Origin: Methylobacterium sp. Leaf123
Lineage (GTDB): Bacteria; Pseudomonadota; Alphaproteobacteria; Rhizobiales; Beijerinckiaceae
Direction: 5' to 3'
Assembly (NCBI RefSeq): GCF_001423405.1
Contig: NZ_LMNS01000012.1
Location: forward strand, 483,211 to 547,210
Length of the DNA: 64,000 bases
Shown piece after piece: positions 37,308 to 50,695 of this stretch. The translations under genes and the position numbers were made by a program. Each line of letters begins with the position of its first letter. Position 1 is the first letter of the stretch. The notes below the pieces were generated by a model, which saw nothing but the letters and a program-made list of their open reading frames with translations, did not search any database and was not told where the DNA came from.

Positions 37308-37405
37308 TCGAGGCCGGCGCGGGTTGCGTTCCTGCGCCGGCTCCCGGATATGGGCGGCGCCGCGCTTCGCTAGGGAGCCGGGCATCGGCCAGCAATGGGG
37401 GTCAC

Positions 37406-37678
37406 ATGACGAGCGACGCGCAGGAGGAACCCCTCACGCCTGTCGCGCCACAGCCGGCTCCGGCGCGGCCAAAGCCGTTGACGTCCCGCGAGAGACGCCG
37501 CCGCCGCCGCAAGGCCCGTCATCGCGGCGAGGAGATTCTCGGCTGGATCCTGGTGCCGGTGATCCTGTTCGGCCTGTTCTGGGGCGTGAACGCGGTGCTT
37601 GAGGCCATGGGCACCAGCCCCGGCGTGGTGTGGGATCAGCTCATGCAGGTGAAGGCCGCGCTCGAGAAGAGGGTGTAG
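37406..37678 (+). CDS. hypothetical small membrane protein
   Basis: 90 residues. A Pro-rich cytoplasmic lead ends in a run of arginines (SRERRRRRRKARHRG), then one membrane helix (ILGWILVPVILFGLFWGVN), then an extra-cytoplasmic tail with a short helix (VVWDQLMQVKAALEKRV). This is a type II single-span layout. No family recognised. It is downstream of clpA but separated by the stem-loop and about 100 bases. Confidence 0.6.
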   Translation: MTSDAQEEPLTPVAPQPAPARPKPLTSRERRRRRRKARHRGEEILGWILVPVILFGLFWGVNAVLEAMGTSPGVVWDQLMQVKAALEKRV

Positions 37679-37713
37679 GGCGCGGGCGCCCTACTCCGCC
37701 GGCATCAGAGTGG

Positions 37714-38043
37714 TTAGCTAGCCGCCTGCTCCAGCGTCCGCGCGATCCACTTGTTGAGGCTAAGCCCGGCGCGGCGCGCGGCGGACGCCACGGCGCGATG
37801 AAGCCCAGGATCAACTCGGACGACGAATTGTCCTGAGAACGGCTTTTCAGGTTCCTCGCCGCGCTCGGCGCAGAAGGCCAGATAGTCGTCGATGCTGTCG
37901 GCCAACGCCTGTTTCAGCTCATCGACCGAACGACCCTGAAAGGTGATCACGTCGCGGAGGTTGAGTACCTCCCCATGGAACAGCTCGGCCTCCTCGTCAT
38001 ACTCGACGAAGGCTTCGTAACCCCTGTGGTGCATGACGGTCAT
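37714..38043 (-). CDS. hicB: HicB-family antitoxin
   Basis: 109 residues. The N-terminal half is the partial RNase-H-like HicB domain (YEAFVEYDEEAELFHGEVLN, DVITFQGRSVDELKQALADS). The C-terminal half is a ribbon-helix-helix DNA-binding segment ([33 protein letters not shown]). It would neutralise HicA and repress the operon. Its ATG overlaps the hicA stop (ATGA), giving toxin-first order. The pair follows hemA on the same strand, at the far end of the photosynthesis operon. Confidence 0.92.
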   Translation of the reverse strand: MTVMHHRGYEAFVEYDEEAELFHGEVLNLRDVITFQGRSVDELKQALADSIDDYLAFCAERGEEPEKPFSGQFVVRVDPGLHRAVASAARRAGLSLNKWIARTLEQAAS

Positions 38044-38300
38044 GGTCGCAGTCCTGCTTCGCTCAGGAAGCGCCTGACGGATTTCACCGCACCCTTGTCC
38101 GTTTCCTTTTTCGGGTGCGGGCGGTGGAACACGGCCCGCACACCATTCAACGCGATCCGGACGCGAGAGCCCCGCCCCTCTTCGATCGCCGCACCGCAAG
38201 CCGCCAAAAGGCTCTCGATGTCGGTCCAGGCGATGCCGGAGCGAACAGGATCGGCGAAAACCGCTTCGAGCGTTGCTCGATGCTTCCCACTCAGCTTCAT
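38040..38300 (-). CDS. hicA: HicA-family toxin
   Basis: 86 residues, a dsRBD-like fold. The start (MKLSGKHRATLEAVF) and the closing HRPHPKKETDKGAVKSVRRFL match a common alphaproteobacterial HicA-like subgroup. The position that is His in the classical GSH motif of HicA reads GSR here (EGRGSRVRIAL), so the usual catalytic His is missing; HRPHP further on offers other histidines. The family is thought to cleave mRNA; activity of this version is uncertain. ATG 38300 lies 53 bases after hemA. Confidence 0.85.
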   Translation of the reverse strand: MKLSGKHRATLEAVFADPVRSGIAWTDIESLLAACGAAIEEGRGSRVRIALNGVRAVFHRPHPKKETDKGAVKSVRRFLSEAGLRP

Positions 38301-38353
38301 CTAGTATCGATTTTCGATACTGTTAGCCAGCGGGCGCCATCCCTCCATCATCC

Positions 38354-39571
38354 CTACTCCGCAGCCGCCTTGCTCAGCCCGATCCGCTGCCAGATCGTGC
38401 TCAGCGCGCCCACGAGGTGGTCGATATCGGCGTTGGAATGCAGCGGCGAGGGCGTGATGCGCAGGCGCTCCGTTCCGCGTGGCACGGTCGGGTAGTTGAT
38501 CGGCTGCACGTAGATGCCGAACTCGTCGAGCAGGGCGTCGCTGATCGCCTTGCACAACACGGGGTCACAGACCATCACCGGCACGATGTGGCTGCGGTTG
38601 GCCAAAGTCGGGATGCCCGCCGCGTCCAGCGCCTGCCGCACCCGCGCCACCCGCTCCTGATGCCGCGCCCGCTCGATACTGCTCGCCTTGAGGTGGCGGA
38701 TGCTCGCGGCGGCGCCGGCGGCGACCGCGGGTGGCAGCGAGGTCGTGAAGATGAAGCCCGAGGCGAAGCTGCGCACGAAGTCGCAAAGCTGCGTCGAGCC
38801 GGTGATGTAGCCGCCATGGACGGCGAACGCCTTGCCCAGCGTTCCCTCGATCACGTCGAGCCGGTGGGCCAACCCCATCCGCTCCGAGATGCCGCCGCCG
38901 CGCGCGCCGTAGAGGCCGACCGCGTGCACCTCGTCGAGATAGGTGAGCGCCCCGTGCGCCTCGGCGACGTCGCAGATCTCGTCGATGGGGGCGATGTCGC
39001 CATCCATGGAATAGACCGATTCGAAGGCGACGAGCTTGGCCCGGCCGGGCTCGATCAGCCCGAGCTTGCGGTCCAGATCCTCCGGATCGTTATGGCGGAA
39101 GATCTGGCGTTCGGCGCGGCTCGAACGGATGCCCTCGATCATCGAGGCGTGGTTGCCCTCGTCGGAGAAGACGACACAGCCCGGCAGCTTTGAGGCGAGT
39201 GTGCCGAGCGCTGCCCAGTTCGAGACGTAGCCCGAGGAGAAGATCAGCGCCGCTTCCTTTCCGTGGAGGTCGGCGAGTTCCTGCTCCAAAAGCACGTGGT
39301 AATGGTTGGTGCCGGAGATGTTGCGGGTGCCGCCCGCGCCCGCCCCGCATCGGTCGATCGCCTCGTGCATCGCTTGCAGCACGGACGGGTGCTGGCCCAT
39401 GCCGAGATAGTCGTTGGAGCACCAGACGGTAACCTCGCGCGCGCCGCCGGGCCGGTGATGCGTCGCGTAGGGAAACCGCCCCGCCTGCCGCTCCAGATCG
39501 GTGAAGACGCGGTAGCGCCCCTCCCGGTGGAGCCCGGTGATCGCATTGCCGAAGAACGCTTCGTAATCCAT
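38354..39571 (-). CDS. hemA: 5-aminolevulinate synthase
   Basis: 405 residues. PLP-dependent alpha-oxoamine synthase with the substrate loop [26 protein letters not shown], and the PLP Schiff-base lysine K247 in [20 protein letters not shown] and [12 protein letters not shown] bind cofactor. It condenses glycine and succinyl-CoA to 5-aminolevulinate, the first committed step to haem and bacteriochlorophyll. It is the last gene of the leftward bch-puh run, 55 bases after puhE, as in other alphaproteobacterial clusters. A second ALA synthase elsewhere is possible. ATG 39571. Confidence 0.97.
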   Translation of the reverse strand: MDYEAFFGNAITGLHREGRYRVFTDLERQAGRFPYATHHRPGGAREVTVWCSNDYLGMGQHPSVLQAMHEAIDRCGAGAGGTRNISGTNHYHVLLEQELADLHGKEAALIFSSGYVSNWAALGTLASKLPGCVVFSDEGNHASMIEGIRSSRAERQIFRHNDPEDLDRKLGLIEPGRAKLVAFESVYSMDGDIAPIDEICDVAEAHGALTYLDEVHAVGLYGARGGGISERMGLAHRLDVIEGTLGKAFAVHGGYITGSTQLCDFVRSFASGFIFTTSLPPAVAAGAAASIRHLKASSIERARHQERVARVRQALDAAGIPTLANRSHIVPVMVCDPVLCKAISDALLDEFGIYVQPINYPTVPRGTERLRITPSPLHSNADIDHLVGALSTIWQRIGLSKAAAE

Positions 39572-39626
39572 GCCGTCCTCCCCGAAGAAGATGATGTCGG
39601 TGGGCGGATCTCGTGTCCGCCTCACC

Positions 39627-40436
39627 TCATTCGCGGTGCACTGCCCGGGTCTCGGGCATCTCGGCGGCCGTGGGTGCGGCGCGGCCGGGAAGGCTCCAGT
39701 TCCAGAGCGCCGCCGAGGGCAGCGGCAGCATCAGGAACCAATGTTCGAGGGTGGCGAGCGCCGCGAGCGTCGCGAGCAGGGCAAAGCCCGTCACCGTCTG
39801 CGGCGCGGCGGCATCCCCGAGGGCGCCGCGGGCGAGCAGAACGGTCGCGGCGGTGCCCAGTGTCACCGAGAACGGAAACAGCGGGTTCATCGGCCGCCGG
39901 CTGAGGTAGCAGGCGAGATAGCCGAGATGCGGCGGCAGGAACTCGGCGTGGAGGTTGCGCACCCCGAGGAACAGGTTGAGCCGCGCCGAGGCGTTCATCA
40001 AGGTGAGCAGGGCGTAGGTCCAGAGTGCCACCCGGTTCCCCTCCCCCCAGGTGAGGCAGAGGATGACGAGCCCGCCGATCAGGATCGCGAATTCGTGCCA
40101 CAGGCTGGTGGCGAGCGCGGCGAAGAAGCGGTCGAACCCGCGCAGGTTCGGCGCGCAGGCGGCGGGCTTCGGGCCGGAGACGAAGCCCATATAGTAGCTC
40201 ATCTCCTGCCAGCCCCAGACGATGACCGCGGCGGTGAAGCCGAGATAGGCGCCGGTCTCCGTGTCGTCGTCCGCGACGGCGCGGATGGTCCAGAGCGCGC
40301 CGGCCAGGACGGCGCTCGCCGCGACCATGCTGCGGGCATGCGTCCGCCGCGGCAGGTGCTGGAGCACCAGCACCAGCCCGGTGGCCGACCACCACAGCAG
40401 GACAGCGTAAAGCGCCGGAGCGGCGTAGACGCCCAT
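39627..40436 (-). CDS. puhE: photosynthetic complex assembly protein PuhE
   Basis: 269 residues with about seven membrane helices; matches the PuhE (putative photosynthetic complex assembly protein 2, DUF3623) family: [19 protein letters not shown] is the family signature, with [10 protein letters not shown] and [19 protein letters not shown] later. In Rhodobacter loss of PuhE alters reaction-centre/LH1 and pigment production; the mechanism is unclear. One base after the acsF stop and 55 bases ahead of hemA. Confidence 0.94.
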   Translation of the reverse strand: MGVYAAPALYAVLLWWSATGLVLVLQHLPRRTHARSMVAASAVLAGALWTIRAVADDDTETGAYLGFTAAVIVWGWQEMSYYMGFVSGPKPAACAPNLRGFDRFFAALATSLWHEFAILIGGLVILCLTWGEGNRVALWTYALLTLMNASARLNLFLGVRNLHAEFLPPHLGYLACYLSRRPMNPLFPFSVTLGTAATVLLARGALGDAAAPQTVTGFALLATLAALATLEHWFLMLPLPSAALWNWSLPGRAAPTAAEMPETRAVHRE

Positions 40437-40437
40437 G

Positions 40438-41532
40438 CTACCAGACCGGATCGAGGCGGATGTCGGCCGGCATCGCGTTCTGTTTGACCGGCAGCAGGTA
40501 GAGCCGCACGAAGGTCGCCGCCGCGACGAGGGTCTGGGCCCCGTGCTTCAGCTTGCCCGACAGGCCCCCTTCCGCCTTGGCGGCGGCGATCTTGTCGGCG
40601 CAAACTAGCAGACGGTCGAGCCCCGCCTTGAAGCGCGGGTCATCGAGATCCAGCGTGATCGGGAAGGTCTGTTTCGAGATCTCGGAGGTGATCCGGAAGA
40701 CCTTGAAGTCATAGTCGGTCGGATCGACCCCGAGCGCCTTGTGGAAGGCCGGGCGGCAATGGTCGCGGACATACATCGTCGCGAACACGGCCAGTAGGAA
40801 GAAGCGGATCCAGTAGCGGTTGACCCCCGTCGTCAGCTTCGGGTTGGCGCGCATGAGTAGCGCGAACGCCTCGCCGTGGCGGAACTCGTCGTTGCACCAC
40901 TTCTCGAACCACTTGAAGATCGGGTGGATGCGCCGCTCGGGATGGCGCTCGAGTTCGCGGTAAATGGTGATGTAGCGGGCGTAGCCGATCTTCTCCGAGA
41001 GGTAGGTCGCGTAGAAGATGAACTTGGGCTTGAAGAACGTGTACTTCTTCGCCTTCGTCAGGAAGCCGAGATCGACGCCGACGCCGAAATCCTTGAGCGT
41101 GTCGTTGATGAAGCCGGCATGGCGCGCCTCGTCACGGCTCATGAAGCCGAACAGCTCCTTGATGTCCTTGTTCTTGGCGCGTTTGCGCATCTCCGCGTAG
41201 AGCACACAGCCCGAGAACTCGGCGGTGATCGAGGAGACGAGGAAGTCGAGGAATTCCTTGCGCAGCTCCGGGTCCATCTCGGCGAGGTCGCAGTCGAACT
41301 CCTCGTTGCGCACGAAATGGCGCTTGTTCGGGTCCGAGCGCAGCTCCTCGATCAGGATGTCCCATTCCCGGCGCACGGGCTCGACATCGGTGCGGTCGAG
41401 TTCGTCGAAATCGGTGGTGTAGAAGCGCGGGCTCAGGAACGTTGTCTGTTGCGCGCTCTTGGTCGATTCGTTGAGCGGCTGGCGCGGGAAAGGCGTTCCG
41501 GCAGCGGCTTGGGGCTGGACGTTGGCGTTCAC
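40438..41532 (-). CDS. acsF: aerobic Mg-protoporphyrin IX monomethyl ester oxidative cyclase
   Basis: 364 residues, standard size. Diiron carboxylate ligands are visible in [23 protein letters not shown] and [10 protein letters not shown] (two D/E-E-x-R-H motifs). It forms the isocyclic ring E of bacteriochlorophyll using O2, so pigment can be made under air, as in aerobic anoxygenic phototrophs. No bchE (anaerobic cyclase) is in the window. GTG 41532 follows a ggagg site at five bases and overlaps the stop of the small gene before it (GTGA). Alphaproteobacterial AcsF needs the partner BciE/Ycf54-like subunit in some species; none is seen here except the uncharacterised small gene upstream. 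Confidence 0.97.
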   Translation of the reverse strand: MNANVQPQAAAGTPFPRQPLNESTKSAQQTTFLSPRFYTTDFDELDRTDVEPVRREWDILIEELRSDPNKRHFVRNEEFDCDLAEMDPELRKEFLDFLVSSITAEFSGCVLYAEMRKRAKNKDIKELFGFMSRDEARHAGFINDTLKDFGVGVDLGFLTKAKKYTFFKPKFIFYATYLSEKIGYARYITIYRELERHPERRIHPIFKWFEKWCNDEFRHGEAFALLMRANPKLTTGVNRYWIRFFLLAVFATMYVRDHCRPAFHKALGVDPTDYDFKVFRITSEISKQTFPITLDLDDPRFKAGLDRLLVCADKIAAAKAEGGLSGKLKHGAQTLVAAATFVRLYLLPVKQNAMPADIRLDPVW

Positions 41533-41825
41533 AGCTTCCTCCGTTCGGAAAAGCTCACCTCGTAAAGCTCGGTCAGCTCGAGATGGGCGATCAGCTTGGT
41601 CCAGGCCCGCTCCAGCCGGCCTGCGCGGGTGACGGTGGCGGTGCGGCGCACGGTGAGGCGTTCGCCGTAGGGCACCTCGGTCGGCGCATCGTGAACCTGA
41701 ACCTCGTCGCCGGGCTCGATCTCGAACCCGCCATCGAGGGTCACATGCGCGTGCAGGCTCTCCGGCGTCTGCTCGATCTCGACGGTGCAGGGCACCTCGA
41801 CGACCGTCTTGCCGATCCAGGCCAT
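41529..41825 (-). CDS. conserved photosynthesis-cluster protein between puhC and acsF, function unknown
   Basis: 98 residues, soluble, probably mainly beta. [19 protein letters not shown], then [17 protein letters not shown], and a helical end ([22 protein letters not shown]). It occupies the slot where several purple bacteria carry a small uncharacterised gene between puhC and acsF, so conservation of position suggests a role in pigment synthesis or assembly. Its stop overlaps the acsF GTG (GTGA), so it is translated in step with the cyclase, and a cyclase helper role is possible but unproven. ATG 41825 lies 17 bases after puhC. Confidence 0.75.
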   Translation of the reverse strand: MAWIGKTVVEVPCTVEIEQTPESLHAHVTLDGGFEIEPGDEVQVHDAPTEVPYGERLTVRRTATVTRAGRLERAWTKLIAHLELTELYEVSFSERRKL

Positions 41826-41842
41826 GTCCGCCCCCTCCCTCA

Positions 41843-42313
41843 TCACCGCAGCTCCGTGCCGGGCAGCAGGCGGGCGAAGGCCTTCGCGTTCGAAGGACCG
41901 AAGGCCAGCAGCGGCACCTGCCGCCCAGTGGCTCCATCCTCCAACGACAACGTCCCGTTGTCGAATCGCGTGAGGGTGAACGGCGGCTCGCGGCTCAGGC
42001 CCTCCCGCTGCCGGGCCTGGGCGAGCCCGCGCAGCGTCCCGCGGATGAAGCCGTCCTGTCCCGGCTCGATCCGGGCGACCAGCGTTCCGCTCTCCGCCGC
42101 GCGCAGGTCGATGGCGCCGTCCGGCTGGTCCTCGGCGTGGAAGGCCAGGGTCTGGATCGGATGGGCCGCCGGCCTCTGCGGCCCCGCCTCCTGCCCGCGC
42201 CCGAGGGCGACGGCCACGATCGCCACCGTGAGCAGGGCCACGACGGCCAGTAGCGCCGGCCGCTGGGATTGCGGCTTTTGCGGCGGGCGGCGGAAGTTCA
42301 GCTCGACGGGCAT
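41843..42313 (-). CDS. puhC: photosynthetic complex assembly protein PuhC
   Basis: 156 residues. A short basic cytoplasmic lead, one membrane helix ([18 protein letters not shown]), then a periplasmic domain with the family stretch [14 protein letters not shown] segment (here [18 protein letters not shown]) and [19 protein letters not shown]. PuhC is needed for normal reaction-centre/LH1 levels in Rhodobacter. Fifteen bases after puhB, 17 ahead of the small gene. Length is as in relatives. Confidence 0.92.
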   Translation of the reverse strand: MPVELNFRRPPQKPQSQRPALLAVVALLTVAIVAVALGRGQEAGPQRPAAHPIQTLAFHAEDQPDGAIDLRAAESGTLVARIEPGQDGFIRGTLRGLAQARQREGLSREPPFTLTRFDNGTLSLEDGATGRQVPLLAFGPSNAKAFARLLPGTELR

Positions 42314-42328
42314 CGGTTTCCCTCTCCG

Positions 42329-43021
42329 CTATCGGGCCCCGGCGGTGGCGAGACGGCCGGGGGCCGCGCTCGCGCGTCCGGTCGCGGCGGGTTCGACGGC
42401 ACGCGTCGAAGTTTTGGCGACGCCCTCGCCCGAACCTTCGATCTGCGCCGCGAGCGCCGGTGCGAGCAGGGCCACCACGCTCCGGGCCTCAGGCACCGAG
42501 CGCAGCATCGGCTCCGGCCGGCCCACCCGCCAGGGCCGGGCATGCGGCCAGAGATGCAAGTAGGCGACCCGCTCGCCCGGCGGTAGGCGCAGGGGGATGT
42601 CGCCGGTGCCGTCGGAGAACAGCCGCAGGTCCGCCGACTCGATCCGGGTGAGCGGCAGGTTGAGGGTGATCGGCAGGGCGATGCCGACATGCAGCACCAT
42701 GCGCCGGTCGGTCAGCGTGTAGACCGTCGTTCGGTGGACAAGCCACGCGAGGAAGCTCAACAGCCCGAGCGCCGCAACGCCGATCAGCAGGGTCGGGCCC
42801 GCCACAGCCAGCGCCCGCGCCGGCCCCCCGCTCGCGGCGGCGCCGATGGCCAGCACTGTGGCGGTGCCGGCGAACCACAGCATGACGAGCCGGGCGTGGA
42901 AGGCGCGCAGCAGCACGCCGGAGAGGCTGGGGGCGCCGCGCCACAGGATGCGCTCGCCGGGCGGCAGGGGACCGGGCAGGCCCCGCAACGTCCCTTCGGG
43001 GAGGAAGTCGGAGTCGCTCAT
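42329..43021 (-). CDS. puhB: reaction-centre assembly protein PuhB
   Basis: 230 residues. PH-like start (GERILWRGAPS) leads to three membrane helices (ARLVMLWFAGTATVLAIGA; LLIGVAALGLLSFLAWLV), then a second PH-like domain with TVYTLTDRRMVLHVGIALP and LHLWPHARPWR. The C-terminus is an Ala-rich tail longer than needed. PuhB is a dimeric assembly factor for the reaction centre. Its ATG overlaps the puhA stop (ATGA). Confidence 0.94.
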   Translation of the reverse strand: MSDSDFLPEGTLRGLPGPLPPGERILWRGAPSLSGVLLRAFHARLVMLWFAGTATVLAIGAAASGGPARALAVAGPTLLIGVAALGLLSFLAWLVHRTTVYTLTDRRMVLHVGIALPITLNLPLTRIESADLRLFSDGTGDIPLRLPPGERVAYLHLWPHARPWRVGRPEPMLRSVPEARSVVALLAPALAAQIEGSGEGVAKTSTRAVEPAATGRASAAPGRLATAGAR

Positions 43022-43791
43022 AGGATCGGCTCCGCACGGGCGGGCGAGGCGTAGAGGGTGCCGGCGCCGAAATACGCCATGATCCGCTCCTCCTCGAGCA
43101 GGGTGACGGAATCGGGATCCTTGGTGCCGGGGATGTCGGCGAACTGCGCCGCCAGCAGCGCCTCGGTCTTCACCGTGCGGGAGAAGCGGCCGGTGGTGCA
43201 GAAGGTCACCGGCATCAGCACCCGGCGCCCGCCCGCCCCGAGTTCGACCTCGTAGTAGCGCACGAAGGATTCGCCGCGATCGAGCCAGAGATCGACGACG
43301 GTGCCGGCGACCTGCCGGTCGGCGCCGAAGACCGACATGCCGATCGGGTTCGGCCCGTCCTCGTGGACCACGAAGGCGTCGGCGACGCGCAAGGGGACGA
43401 TGCGGTACGCGTTGTCCCAGGTCCGGTCGTGCTCGTCGTGGCGCGGCACCCAGGAGCCGGGGCCGACGCCGGCCTGCAGCGAGGTGTCGGTGCGGAAGTA
43501 GGGCGCGCCGGGGAAGACCTCGCGGCGGGCACTCGGCACGTTGGTGTCGTAGGCGATGTTGGTCTGCGGCGCGTACATCGTGTGGCCGCTCGACAGGTGG
43601 AAGGCCTTCGGCGTCGGGATGAGAATCGGGTCCGGGTTCTTCAGCCGGCCGGCGGCCTCGTTCTCCAACGGGTAGCCCTCGCGGCGATCTTCCCGGCGCA
43701 GGTAGAAGACCAGCCCTGCGAAGAAGATCCAGAACGCGTAGAGCGTGACCTGCGCGACATCGATGTAACCGGTGATCTCGCCTCTGGGCAT
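43018..43791 (-). CDS. puhA: photosynthetic reaction centre H subunit
   Basis: 257 residues, normal for PuhA. A single N-terminal membrane helix (YIDVAQVTLYAFWIFFAGLVFYL, quoted in part) is followed by YLRREDRREGYPLE, and the cytoplasmic beta domain with GPGSWVPR and DPRG-like proton-uptake region. It caps the L/M core and shapes the QB proton path. The L and M genes (pufLM) are not in the window. ATG 43791 is 13 bases after lhaA; puhA-puhB overlap by ATGA. Confidence 0.97.
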   Translation of the reverse strand: MPRGEITGYIDVAQVTLYAFWIFFAGLVFYLRREDRREGYPLENEAAGRLKNPDPILIPTPKAFHLSSGHTMYAPQTNIAYDTNVPSARREVFPGAPYFRTDTSLQAGVGPGSWVPRHDEHDRTWDNAYRIVPLRVADAFVVHEDGPNPIGMSVFGADRQVAGTVVDLWLDRGESFVRYYEVELGAGGRRVLMPVTFCTTGRFSRTVKTEALLAAQFADIPGTKDPDSVTLLEEERIMAYFGAGTLYASPARAEPIL

Positions 43792-43804
43792 GGCAGGCCT
43801 CCGA

Positions 43805-45250
43805 TCAGGTGGGACGGTTGACGAGGGGGTCGAACGAACCGGAGCGCCGCTCGTCCGGACGGATGGAGCCGGGGGCGTCCGCGCGCACGAGCGGGCCGAG
43901 CGCGACCAGCGTGGCGAAGAGCAGCGCGATCTCGACGTGGTAGACGATGAGGTAGCCGATGGCCGGCTCGTTCATGCCCTCGCCGAGTGCCCCCGATTGC
44001 GCCACCGCGGCGCCGAGATCGCGCAGGATGCCGCTGGCGGCGATGGCGAGGCCCGCGGCGGTGGCCTGCGCCGCGCCCCAGGCGCCGAGCGCGAGACCGG
44101 TATCGTCCGGCCCGGCCTTGGCCATGGAGGCGGTGAGCGTGCCGTGGGCGAAGAGCCCGCCGCCGATGCCGATCAGGGTGACGCCGGCCGCGAACAGCCG
44201 GGCCGAGGCAAGGGGTGCGGCGAAGATCACCGCCGAGAAGGCGGCGATGCCGATCACCGCGCCCGTCGCCGCGACCCGGTAGGGGTCGCCGCCGCGGTTG
44301 AGCCAGCGCGCCGCCGCGATGAGCCCGAGCCCGCCGCCGGCGGCGAGCATCGCGGTGAGCGCCGTGGTCTGCGCCACCGTGAGACCGAGGATCTGGCCGC
44401 CATAGGGTTCGAGCAGGATGTCCTGCATCGAGAACGCTGCGGTGCCGAGCGCGATCGCCGCGAGCCGCCGCCGTGCGGTGCGCTCCCCGGCATAGCCGCG
44501 CCAGGATTGGGAAAAGCTCGGCCGCGCCGCTGCCCGGTCGGTGCGGTGCGGATCGCGCGGCTCCTGCTTCCACAGGGCGACGCCGTTGAGCACGATCGTC
44601 ACCAGCGCCGCGCCCTGGATCACTTGGATCAGGCGGACGGCCGAGAAATTCGCCAGCGCCAGCCCGAACAGCACCGCGCTGCCCATCATGCCCGCGAGCA
44701 GCATCGCGCAGAGGAGCGCCACCACCTTCGGGCGGGCGTGGGCCGGGGCGAGATCGGTGGCCAGCGCCAGCCCGACGGTCTGCGTGGTGTGGAGTCCCGC
44801 GCCGACGAGCAGGAAGGCGAGCGCGGCGGCGACATGGCCGACCCAGAGCGGGCCGGTGGTGTCACCCGACAGGATCAGCAGGGCAAACGGCATGATCGCC
44901 AGCCCGCCGAACTGAAGCAGCGTGCCGAACCAGATGTAGGGCACCCGCCGCCAGCCGAGCACGGAGCGGTGCGTGTCCGAGCGGAAGCCGACCAGCGCCC
45001 GCAGCGGGGCGAACAGCAGCGGCAGCGACAGCATCACCGCCACGATCCAGGCCGGCACCGCAAGCTCGACGATCATTACCCGGTTGAGCGTGCCGATCAG
45101 CAGCACGGCGGCCATGCCGACCGTGACCTGGAACAGCGCGAGCCGCATCAGGCGCCCGAGCGGCAGCTCCTTCGTCGCCGCGTCGGCGAAGGGAAGGATC
45201 GCCGGGCCGAGACGCAGCAGCGCCTGGGTGATGGCGAGGCCGGATCTCAT
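43805..45250 (-). CDS. lhaA: light-harvesting 1 assembly protein LhaA (PucC family)
   Basis: 481 residues with about 12 membrane helices, PucC-type major facilitator. Marks include GTLNRVMIVELAVPAW in helix 2 region, FRSDTHRSVLGWRRVPYIWFG, and SMQDILLEPYGGQILGL. It promotes LH1 assembly around the reaction centre, perhaps by handling bacteriochlorophyll. Its ATG overlaps the bchM stop (ATGA), kept despite an inserted palindromic element in the 3' end of bchM. ATG 45250. Confidence 0.93.
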   Translation of the reverse strand: MRSGLAITQALLRLGPAILPFADAATKELPLGRLMRLALFQVTVGMAAVLLIGTLNRVMIVELAVPAWIVAVMLSLPLLFAPLRALVGFRSDTHRSVLGWRRVPYIWFGTLLQFGGLAIMPFALLILSGDTTGPLWVGHVAAALAFLLVGAGLHTTQTVGLALATDLAPAHARPKVVALLCAMLLAGMMGSAVLFGLALANFSAVRLIQVIQGAALVTIVLNGVALWKQEPRDPHRTDRAAARPSFSQSWRGYAGERTARRRLAAIALGTAAFSMQDILLEPYGGQILGLTVAQTTALTAMLAAGGGLGLIAAARWLNRGGDPYRVAATGAVIGIAAFSAVIFAAPLASARLFAAGVTLIGIGGGLFAHGTLTASMAKAGPDDTGLALGAWGAAQATAAGLAIAASGILRDLGAAVAQSGALGEGMNEPAIGYLIVYHVEIALLFATLVALGPLVRADAPGSIRPDERRSGSFDPLVNRPT

Positions 45251-46088
45251 TGAAATTGCCCTCCCCCCTCTGCGGGGGAGGATGGCTCCTGCGTCAGCAG
45301 GGGTCGGGAGAGGGGAGCGCCGTTTCCGGAGAGACCTGAGCCAGCCCCTCTCCCGCCCGCTCCGCAGGCACCCTCCCCCGCAGAGGGGGGAGGGTTTTTT
45401 CGGATCTCGATCGCGTTCGAGAGGTAGAACCCGCTGTTGACCCTTTGCGTTCGCGCGACCGTGAAACGTGCCAGCGCCCGCTCCCCGGCGATGCGCCGCC
45501 GCAGGCCGCTCTCGGTGATCGGCACGATGGCGGGCGCCCGGTCGGCCTTCGGGAACAGCGTGCCGGCCGCATGCATCAGCGTCAGCAGCGCCGTGCGCGG
45601 GGCGACGGTGAAGAGCAGGCTGCCGTCGGTGCGCAGGGAGAGTTCGGCGAGCGCCCGCACGATGTCCGGCGCCTGATAATGGATCAGCGAATCCATCGCG
45701 ACGACATGGTCGAAGCGACCGAGCCAGGGATCGAGCATGTCGCCCACCCGGAACGTGACCGAGCCGGGGCCGGGAATCGCGGGCAGACGCTCGCGACCGA
45801 GCCCGATCAATGTCGGCGAGACATCGATCGCCGTCACCTCCGCCCCCCGGCGCGCGGCCTCGACTGCGAGTGCCCCGGTGCCGCAACCGGCATCGAGCAG
45901 GCGCCGGCCGGTCAGATCCGCGGGCAGCCAGCCGAGCAGGTTGGCGCGCATGGTGTCACGCCCGGCCCGCACCGTGGCGCGGATCTTCGAGACCGGTGCG
46001 TCGGAGGTGAGGCGCGACCACGCCTCGACCGCGGTGCGGTCGAAGTAGGTTTCGAGTTGGGAGCGGCGGGTGAGGTAGGGCGTGCTCA

Positions 46089-46089
<1 letters not shown>
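45247..46089 (-). CDS. bchM: Mg-protoporphyrin IX O-methyltransferase BchM with repeat-derived C-terminus
   Basis: 280 residues; the family is usually 225-240. Residues 1-~231 form a normal SAM methyltransferase: motif I GRRLLDAGCGTGALAVEAA, DHVVAMDSLIHY (motif II-like), and the family ending RVNSGFYLSNAIEI. It methylates the C13 propionate of Mg-protoporphyrin IX. The last ~48 residues (Gly/Ala/Pro/Ser-rich, PPPSAGEGACGAG to PSSPAEGGGQFQ) are encoded by the palindromic element at 45259-45394 and have no family counterpart. ATG 46089 overlaps the bchL stop by one base (TGATG). The gene is not frameshifted and probably works. Confidence 0.93.
45259..45394. repeat. palindromic element inside the 3' end of bchM
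   Basis: 136 bases bounded by a perfect 23-bp inverted repeat: ccctcccccctctgcggggg plus agg at 45259-45281, with its exact complement at 45372-45394, then a T-run on the plus strand. Nested inner arms (cgggagagggg / cccctctcccg, around 45308 and 45343) make one long hairpin. The plus- and minus-strand sequence is open in the bchM frame. Confidence 0.9.

Positions 46090-50669
<4,580 letters not shown>

Positions 50670-50695
<26 letters not shown>

Noticed and set aside
45259..45394. Possible frameshift or pseudogene end of bchM
   Set aside because: The frame stays open through the palindrome to a stop that overlaps the lhaA start, so it is better read as an intact gene with an added tail.
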